From Bacteroidota bacterium (GTDB taxonomy: Bacteria > Bacteroidota > Bacteroidia > UBA8524): a stretch of 64,000 bases of DNA. Below are positions 57,678 through 64,000 of the stretch, in pieces. The notes beneath the pieces are model-generated. The model was given only the letters and a program-made list of their open reading frames with translations. It was not told where the DNA came from and ran no database searches. Positions within the stretch are counted from its first letter, which is position 1, and every line of letters starts with the position of its first letter. The stretch spans positions 1-64,000 of the forward strand of contig SBGR01000038.1 in the NCBI GenBank assembly GCA_006226545.1. The letters run 5' to 3'. The translations under genes and the position numbers were made by a program.

Positions 57678-58382
57678 TCAGGATTTTTTTAACTGAAAGA
57701 CATAATAAAGAAACAGACCGTCCACTTTGTACAGGGTGCTTTGCTGAAGTGCATCCTTTCCATAGTGATTGGTGAAAAACTTCAGGTAGTCTTTCAGGTC
57801 GTGTTGCTGAGGGTGAAGAATATCCCCTTGAATCAACCGAAAAGGATACTTAAGCAATGGAAAGCGATGCACATCGCTAGAAAGAATAAGTGTGCCGCCG
57901 GGCTTAAGTGCGTGCCATAAAGCCATCATGGCTGAATCCCAATCGGCCACATGGTTTACGGCATTTAAGCAAAAGATTAAATCAAATTTGTCGGAAGTTT
58001 CGAATCCTTCGAGTCGACCTTTTTGCAGCGTAGCATCGGGGTAGTTAACAAGCCAAGGAAATTCTTCCATGTATTGGTCCATCAAAGGGTCTACCGCGGT
58101 GCAAGCATCCTTAGGCATGTTCAAGAAAATGCCTGCCGGTCCACAGCCAATATCCAGTATTTGCTGATGGGGCTCAGGCCTGATTTTACATCGCTCCAAG
58201 AACTGGGTCCAATACTCTTTTTTCCAAGTGAGGTAAGAGTCGTGGTTTTTATCCTTCAGATAACGTTTCCACCATAGTAACTCTGCGTTTTGAGCGATCT
58301 TCCACCGTATTTGCACGCCGCAAAATAATCCTTCCGATGAATTAATCCATAGCAGTCTAAGGCGGGCGTTAGGGCGGAACAA
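57678..58382 (-). CDS. class I SAM-dependent methyltransferase
   Basis: ILDIGCGPAGIFLNMPK; FDLIFCLNAVNHVADWDSAMMALWHALKPGGTLILSSD. Confidence 0.88.
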   Translation of the reverse strand: MFRPNARLRLLWINSSEGLFCGVQIRWKIAQNAELLWWKRYLKDKNHDSYLTWKKEYWTQFLERCKIRPEPHQQILDIGCGPAGIFLNMPKDACTAVDPLMDQYMEEFPWLVNYPDATLQKGRLEGFETSDKFDLIFCLNAVNHVADWDSAMMALWHALKPGGTLILSSDVHRFPLLKYPFRLIQGDILHPQQHDLKDYLKFFTNHYGKDALQQSTLYKVDGLFLYYVFQLKKS

Positions 58383-58432
58383 TTTTTAGCTAGGTGTATA
58401 GAATTCATTTTAGATTCTATATTTTGCAGGCA

Positions 58433-61400
58433 ATGAACCTCGTTAAACATGCGCTGGCAATCATTTGCCTTACCGTTTTAACAGCAACAAGCGCAGTTGC
58501 TCAAGAAGATAGCTCAGCTAAGAAGTATCCCAGCTTACTCTGGGAAATCACCGGACCGGGAATGGATAAGCCTTCTTATCTATTCGGTACCATGCACGTG
58601 AGCTCTAAGGTCGCTTTTTACCTGAGCGATTCCTTTTTTATGGCATTGAAAAAAGTGGATGCCGTGGGATTGGAATCTCGTCCGGATGAATGGCTTCCTA
58701 AAATCGCTGCAAACCTCAGAAACAACAGAACGTATTATACCAAACTCTTAAGCCGTTACGGCCGTGGACCTTTGGATAATAGCCTGTTTACCTTGGAAGA
58801 AGGTGATTTGGAGAAGATTCTCATGTACCTGGGCGACAACAGTAATTTGGTAAATTACTTCTTGTACCGTTCCAATGGTGCAAACTCACAAGAATTTGAA
58901 GAACGCACGTACCTAGACATGTTCATTTACCAATCCGGTATGAAGATGAAAAAGAACGTGGTTTCTTTGGAAGACTATGATCAGTCAGACGAGTTGGTAA
59001 CGAAGTCTTACTACGGTCCGGATGAGAAAGAGGAATTATCAGATGTATTTGAGCCGGAGCCACCTAAGAAAGACAATTACTACTACGAAGAAGAAGGTGA
59101 CTTTGACGCCTTAGAAAAAGCTTACCGTAACGGTGATTTGGACGCAATTGATTCAATCGAAATTGCTACCAGCACACCGCATAACATCAAATACATGTTG
59201 ACCGAGCGCAACCGTTTGATGGTTCAAAAAGCAGAGGGAATCATGAAATCTCAAACCTTGTTTATCGCTGTAGGTGCTGCGCACTTGCCGGGTAAAGAAG
59301 GGATGATTGAAATGTTCCGTGCAAAAGGCTTTACGCTTCGTCCGGTAATGCAAAAAGGCATGGATGATAAGTCGATGCGTAAATTGCAGAAACAACAATC
59401 GAAACCGGAATTGGTGCCATTTACTAGTAACGATGGCTTTATCAGCGCGAACTTCCCTGGTGCATACCTCGAGTTTTCTGCTCAGAATGTGGGCATGATA
59501 TCTTGTCCGGATTTGGTGAACGGAGCTCACATCGAAATTTACCGTCACCCTTACCATGCAAACTTGTTTGGCAACAGCGCCGACTATGTAATGGAGCGTT
59601 TGGATAGCTTTATCTATACGGCCATTCCGGGTGAGGTTGAAGGCAAAGAAAAGATTAAAGTGAACGGACACCCTGGTTATGAAATCTACAACCAGACTCG
59701 TTCCGGTACCTATGAAAGAAACCAATTGATTGTTTTCCCTAATGAGATCATCATTGTGAAGTTAGGAGGAACCAAGAAATACGTTAAAGGAAAAGACGGT
59801 AAGGCCTTCTTCAAGAGCCTAAGCTTTGCAGACCGTACTCAAAAAGAAGGTAAAGTAAGATTGGAAGCAGCTCAGTTGGAAGCAAAGTTTCCTGCAGCTC
59901 CGTGGACCAGCACCGTGATTGGTGGAGGCTACGGTGAAAACACATACCTCTACAACAAAGATGTAAAGTCGAATTCTTATATACTGATGGCGCGTGAAAT
60001 CATCGACATCGATGATTATACTCCGGATACCACACAATTACGTTTCGCATTAACCAGCTTCCGTTATACCAACGAGTTCAAATTTGTAAGTGCTTCATAC
60101 GACAATGTACTCGGTCGCAAGGCCTTGACGTGGGAATGCAAAACCAAAGACGAAGAAACGGTTAAAGCCAGAGCCTTCTGGAGAGGCAGAAGCATCGTGA
60201 TTCAAGCTGTGATTGTAAGAGCAGATGGCGAAGAAGTAACGGCATTCTGGAACAGTGTAGGCGCTTCGCCTGAGTCAAGCAAAGAATACCGTATGGTTTC
60301 AGATACCGTATTGTGTGCTAACTACAAAACCATCGATACTTCAAGTATACGCGTGGGGTATTTGAATTACCTGTTAGGTAACGATTGGTTAGAAGGCGGT
60401 TCTAGAAACAATACCATTGATGGCCATTTTGGTGCAAGCGATATCAGCGTTCGTTTGTCGCACCCATCCCGTTACGGTAATCCATTCGATAGCACCTACT
60501 TCTACGACGAAGAATCTGATTTCTATGGTGTAGATACACTTGACAGAATCACCTTCCGTTCGCCGGTTACAAGAACGGGCAAATACAGAGTGAAAGATTT
60601 GATGATAAGCGATACCGGTTCTGTTTTCTGGAGCTTTAAACGCCTCTACTGGACGCCAACTGGTATGTACAGAATCACTACTGTTATTGATTCAAGCGCT
60701 ACAGATTTCACCTTCTTCAATACCTTCCTTGAAAGCTTCCAGCCTTGGGATACAGTATTGTACAATAACAAACACAAAGAAGGTCGTTTGGCATTCTTCG
60801 AAGACATGGCCACTCAAGATACCACCATCATGGACAAAGCCATGGATGCCATCAACAGCATCAAGTTTAAAGACGAGGATGCTCCACGTTTGTTAGCGAT
60901 GTTGGACACCTGTGTTTCAAACAAGAACTACCGCGTTAAGTTGAGAAAGAACATCGCAGACTTAGAACATAAGGGTGTATTGAATTTCTATACGCAGAAG
61001 TTCTATGCTGCGGGTGACACCACCAGCATGCAGTTGCAAAGTTTGGAATACATCTTTGAACAAGAGAACAGAGCGGCCTTGGATACAGGTAAGCGCCTTT
61101 TATTGAAGCATACGCCGGTTCCTCAAAGCTCTTATAAACTAAATGATATCTTCTATACCTTGGATGATAGTATGGAGTTGACGCAACGTTTGCTTCCTGA
61201 TCTTTTAGACTTGACCGATATTGATGAGTACAAGTCGAAAGTATACGAGCTTCTTGCCGACTTTGCCGATAGCGGTTTCGCTAAACCGGGTAAAAACGAA
61301 TACCCAATGGATCGCTTGATCCGCGATGCGAAAAACGAATTGAAGAAAGCCAATAGCTCGGGTAAATCAGGCTCAGGTAGCTATTACGGAGGTTACTCCA

Positions 61401-62074
61401 GCGGCAGCAGCAAAGACTCTAAGATCTCTTACGACCTCAGAAAACTCTTGCATGCCATGTATCCTTTCCGCAATACCAATTCTGAAGTGAAAGACTTCTA
61501 TGCTAAAGCGAGAGAATCAGAAGCAGGCGGAATGCGCATTGAACTTTTGAAACTTCAATTTGCCGTTGACTCATCAGTTGATACTTCATTGGTAAATAAG
61601 ATGGCTGAGAAAGAAGATACCCGTTACTCGGTTTACGAGTGGATGTACAAAGTAGGAAAGCAGGATTTATTCCCTAAAGCCTACTTGTCTAATGATTCCA
61701 TGATCAAATCCATTATCAAAGACCAGGACTACGGTTTGTATAGCTACGACAAAGACTCTGTTGTGAGTTTGACTTATGACAGTATCGAGTTGCGCAATAC
61801 CACAGGTTTAGTTCACTACTTTAAGATTTATAAAAACTCTTCTAAGAAATACGAATACGGTGCATTGATCTTGTTGCCTGGAGAAGGTCAAGAACTTACC
61901 GATCGTATGAAGGTGATTGTAGGTTTAGGAGAGGTGAAAGAAGACGATAAGCAAGCAGAGAAGTTCTCTGAGATTTCAGAGAAGATTGCCATTGAATACT
62001 ACGAGGGTGTTAAGAAGTCGTATGGCTTTATGAACAACCTGAACTTCGACTTAGGAAACATTAGCTTTAACTAA
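58433..62074 (+). CDS. giant TraB/GumN (Tiki-like) domain protein, paralog 2
   Basis: Signal peptide; KPSYLFGTMHVS and AVGAAHLPGKEGMIEMFRAKGFTLRPV; same layout as paralog 1. Confidence 0.85.
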   Translation: MNLVKHALAIICLTVLTATSAVAQEDSSAKKYPSLLWEITGPGMDKPSYLFGTMHVSSKVAFYLSDSFFMALKKVDAVGLESRPDEWLPKIAANLRNNRTYYTKLLSRYGRGPLDNSLFTLEEGDLEKILMYLGDNSNLVNYFLYRSNGANSQEFEERTYLDMFIYQSGMKMKKNVVSLEDYDQSDELVTKSYYGPDEKEELSDVFEPEPPKKDNYYYEEEGDFDALEKAYRNGDLDAIDSIEIATSTPHNIKYMLTERNRLMVQKAEGIMKSQTLFIAVGAAHLPGKEGMIEMFRAKGFTLRPVMQKGMDDKSMRKLQKQQSKPELVPFTSNDGFISANFPGAYLEFSAQNVGMISCPDLVNGAHIEIYRHPYHANLFGNSADYVMERLDSFIYTAIPGEVEGKEKIKVNGHPGYEIYNQTRSGTYERNQLIVFPNEIIIVKLGGTKKYVKGKDGKAFFKSLSFADRTQKEGKVRLEAAQLEAKFPAAPWTSTVIGGGYGENTYLYNKDVKSNSYILMAREIIDIDDYTPDTTQLRFALTSFRYTNEFKFVSASYDNVLGRKALTWECKTKDEETVKARAFWRGRSIVIQAVIVRADGEEVTAFWNSVGASPESSKEYRMVSDTVLCANYKTIDTSSIRVGYLNYLLGNDWLEGGSRNNTIDGHFGASDISVRLSHPSRYGNPFDSTYFYDEESDFYGVDTLDRITFRSPVTRTGKYRVKDLMISDTGSVFWSFKRLYWTPTGMYRITTVIDSSATDFTFFNTFLESFQPWDTVLYNNKHKEGRLAFFEDMATQDTTIMDKAMDAINSIKFKDEDAPRLLAMLDTCVSNKNYRVKLRKNIADLEHKGVLNFYTQKFYAAGDTTSMQLQSLEYIFEQENRAALDTGKRLLLKHTPVPQSSYKLNDIFYTLDDSMELTQRLLPDLLDLTDIDEYKSKVYELLADFADSGFAKPGKNEYPMDRLIRDAKNELKKANSSGKSGSGSYYGGYSSGSSKDSKISYDLRKLLHAMYPFRNTNSEVKDFYAKARESEAGGMRIELLKLQFAVDSSVDTSLVNKMAEKEDTRYSVYEWMYKVGKQDLFPKAYLSNDSMIKSIIKDQDYGLYSYDKDSVVSLTYDSIELRNTTGLVHYFKIYKNSSKKYEYGALILLPGEGQELTDRMKVIVGLGEVKEDDKQAEKFSEISEKIAIEYYEGVKKSYGFMNNLNFDLGNISFN

Positions 62075-62098
62075 GTCTTTTCATAAGATAAGCATGAG

Positions 62099-62130
62099 GC
62101 CATTCGGGAAACCGGATGGCTTTCTTTTTT
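62099..62130 (+). terminator. intrinsic terminator after TraB/GumN paralog 2
   Basis: GCCATTCGG gaaa CCGGATGGC followed by TTTCTTTTTT. Confidence 0.85.
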
Positions 62131-62190
62131 AGCGATGAAATGGAATTTTAGCATCTGCTTGAAATTCATTCAATTCATTCGGTTAAACGC

Positions 62191-62220
62191 TTGATAATAT
62201 AATTTTTCAAATTACCTTTG
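62191..62220 (+). promoter_or_regulatory. promoter TTG-N19-TACCTTTG upstream of rpsA
   Basis: TTG 62191-62193, TACCTTTG 62213-62220. Confidence 0.8.
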
Positions 62221-62246
62221 CAGCCTTCGTAAAGGAGGACTATCAT

Positions 62247-64000
62247 TTGACAGAACAAAACAACAACCTAACAGAACAACCAGAAGTTGAAAACACAACG
62301 GCTGCAGTTGTAGAGGGAGCAAAAGAAACTAAGAAGAAAAAATCTTCTTCTGCTTCTTCACAAATCGAACCTCCTGCGTTCGATTGGTCTATGGACGACC
62401 AAGGTTTCGGTAACTACACCGAAAACGAAAAAACTGAACTCGCTAAACTCTACGAGGGTACCCTCAGCGAGATCACAGAGAACGAACTTGTTAAAGGTAC
62501 TGTAGTATCTATCACAGACAAAGACGTAGTTCTTAACATCGGATTTAAATCCGACGGCCTTATCCCACGCACTGAATTCCGCGACATGCCGGAAATGAAA
62601 ATCGGTAGCGAGGTTGAGGTTATGATCGAGTCTAAAGAAGACAAAAACGGTCAGTTAGTTCTTTCACGCAAAAAAGCGATCTCTGAAAGAGCTTGGGAAA
62701 ACATTGTGGAGGCTAACGAAAACGACACTATCGTGGAAGGTTACGTGAAGTCCAGAACCAAAGGCGGTCTCGTAGTAGACGTTATGGGTATGGATGCCTT
62801 CTTGCCTGGTTCACAAATTGACATTAAGCCAATTCGTGATTACGACGTTTACGTTGGACAAACCATGCAATTTAAAGTGGTTAAAATCAACCAAGTTTTC
62901 AAAAACGTGGTGATTTCACACAAAGCGCTTATCGAAGACGATATCGAAGCTCAGAAATCAGACATCCTCTCCAAATTGGAGAAAGGTCAAGTATTGGAAG
63001 GTGTTGTGAAAAACATGACTTCTTTCGGTGTGTTTATCGACCTTGGTGGACTCGACGGTTTGCTTCACATTACCGATATCTCTTGGGGACGTATCAACCA
63101 TCCAGAAGAAGTATTGCAGCTTGATCAAAAGATCAACGTTGTTGTGCTTGACTTCGACGATGACAAAAAACGTATCTCTCTCGGCTTGAAACAGCTTCAA
63201 TCTCATCCTTGGGATAGCTTGCCAGCCGGTATCGAAGTAGGTGCTAAAGTAAAAGGTAAAATCGTTACTGTTGCTGATTACGGTGCCTTCTTGGAAATCG
63301 CTCCAGGTGTTGAAGGTTTGATCCACGTTTCTGAAATGAGCTGGTCACAGCACTTGAGAAACCCTCAAGATTTCATGAAAGTAGGAGACGAAATCGAAGC
63401 AGTTATCTTGACTTTGGATGCTGATGAGCGTAAAATGTCTTTGGGCATTAAACAACTTTATCCAGATCCATGGGTTAGCATCGAAGAGAAATACGGTGTT
63501 GGAACTCGCCATACAGGTGTTGTTCGTAACCTTACCAACTACGGTCTATTCGTAGAATTGGAAGAAGGAGTTGATGGTTTGGTTCACGTTTCTGACTTGA
63601 GCTGGAGCAAAAAAATCAAACACCCTTCTGAATTCGTGAAGAAAGACCAAGAATTGGAAGTATTGGTTCTTGAAGTAGACAAAGAAAACCGTCGTTTGAG
63701 CTTAGGCCACAAACAATTGGAAGAAAACCCTTGGGATACTTTCGAAGACCTCTTCCCGGTTGACTCTGAGCATGAAGGAACTGTATTGAAAATTGCTGAT
63801 AAAGGAGCTACTGTTGCGCTTCCTTACGGTGTTGAAGGTTATGCCCCAACTCGTCAGTTGAAGAAAGAAGACGGAAGCAACGCGAAAGAAGACGAAGTAC
63901 TTGCTTTCCGTGTAATCGAATTCAGCAAAGAAAACAGAAGAATCACTGTTTCTCATACAGCAGTTTGGAAAGAAGACGAGCGCGTTTCTGCTAAAGAAGC
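62247..64000 (+). CDS. rpsA: 30S ribosomal protein S1 (3'-truncated by window end)
   Basis: Repeated S1 domains (VLNIGFKSDGLIPRTEF, FGVFIDLGGLDGLLHITDISW, YGAFLEIAPGVEGLIHVSEMSW); probable TTG start 8 nt after AAAGGAGG; in-frame stop upstream at 62184. Confidence 0.92.
   Translation, partial: MTEQNNNLTEQPEVENTTAAVVEGAKETKKKKSSSASSQIEPPAFDWSMDDQGFGNYTENEKTELAKLYEGTLSEITENELVKGTVVSITDKDVVLNIGFKSDGLIPRTEFRDMPEMKIGSEVEVMIESKEDKNGQLVLSRKKAISERAWENIVEANENDTIVEGYVKSRTKGGLVVDVMGMDAFLPGSQIDIKPIRDYDVYVGQTMQFKVVKINQVFKNVVISHKALIEDDIEAQKSDILSKLEKGQVLEGVVKNMTSFGVFIDLGGLDGLLHITDISWGRINHPEEVLQLDQKINVVVLDFDDDKKRISLGLKQLQSHPWDSLPAGIEVGAKVKGKIVTVADYGAFLEIAPGVEGLIHVSEMSWSQHLRNPQDFMKVGDEIEAVILTLDADERKMSLGIKQLYPDPWVSIEEKYGVGTRHTGVVRNLTNYGLFVELEEGVDGLVHVSDLSWSKKIKHPSEFVKKDQELEVLVLEVDKENRRLSLGHKQLEENPWDTFEDLFPVDSEHEGTVLKIADKGATVALPYGVEGYAPTRQLKKEDGSNAKEDEVLAFRVIEFSKENRRITVSHTAVWKEDERVSAKE

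Noticed and set aside
59153-59725. 190-aa minus-strand ORF inside TraB/GumN paralog 2
   Set aside because: Fully antisense to a well-supported gene and no recognisable motif.

Overview
The window comes from a Bacteroidota chromosome, probably a Flavobacteriales/Cryomorphaceae-like lineage. Supporting signs are T9SS type A and type B (CHU_C) C-terminal domains, a PID-CTERM-like microprotein, TTG-N19/20-TAnnTTTG promoters and generally absent Shine-Dalgarno sequences. It is mostly a dense housekeeping/accessory mix: dapA, ligA, a Sir2 deacylase, argS, tRNA-Lys(TTT), an ECF sigma factor with a mini zinc-finger partner, mnmD-like, gltX, kynU, pepD, MscS, photolyase with a MerR-B12 regulator, a DppDF-like ABC ATPase, a DEAD-box helicase, cmk and rpsA (cut by the window end). 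No CRISPR array, prophage or transposase was seen. The best candidate for an undescribed system is at 16.4-22.8 kb. It is a compact minus-strand operon of a very long coiled-coil protein with Cys/Ser/Asn in the heptad core, a 585-aa membrane-hairpin protein with a possible degenerate GTPase-like N-terminus, and a lid-less accessory Hsp70. Divergent from it is a membrane protein with a J-like N-terminus lacking the HPD motif. Other leads are a structured RNA plus intrinsic terminator directly upstream of kynU, two >1,200-aa TraB/GumN (Tiki-like) paralogs flanking a methyltransferase, four tandem lipoproteins sharing a CQQRYxHxxKVK N-terminus ahead of multi-TM domains, a highly iterated octamer TTTAGCGA, and an unusually strong Shine-Dalgarno before a TTG-started rpsA. 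All calls are from reading the sequence by eye; no searches or folding programs were run.
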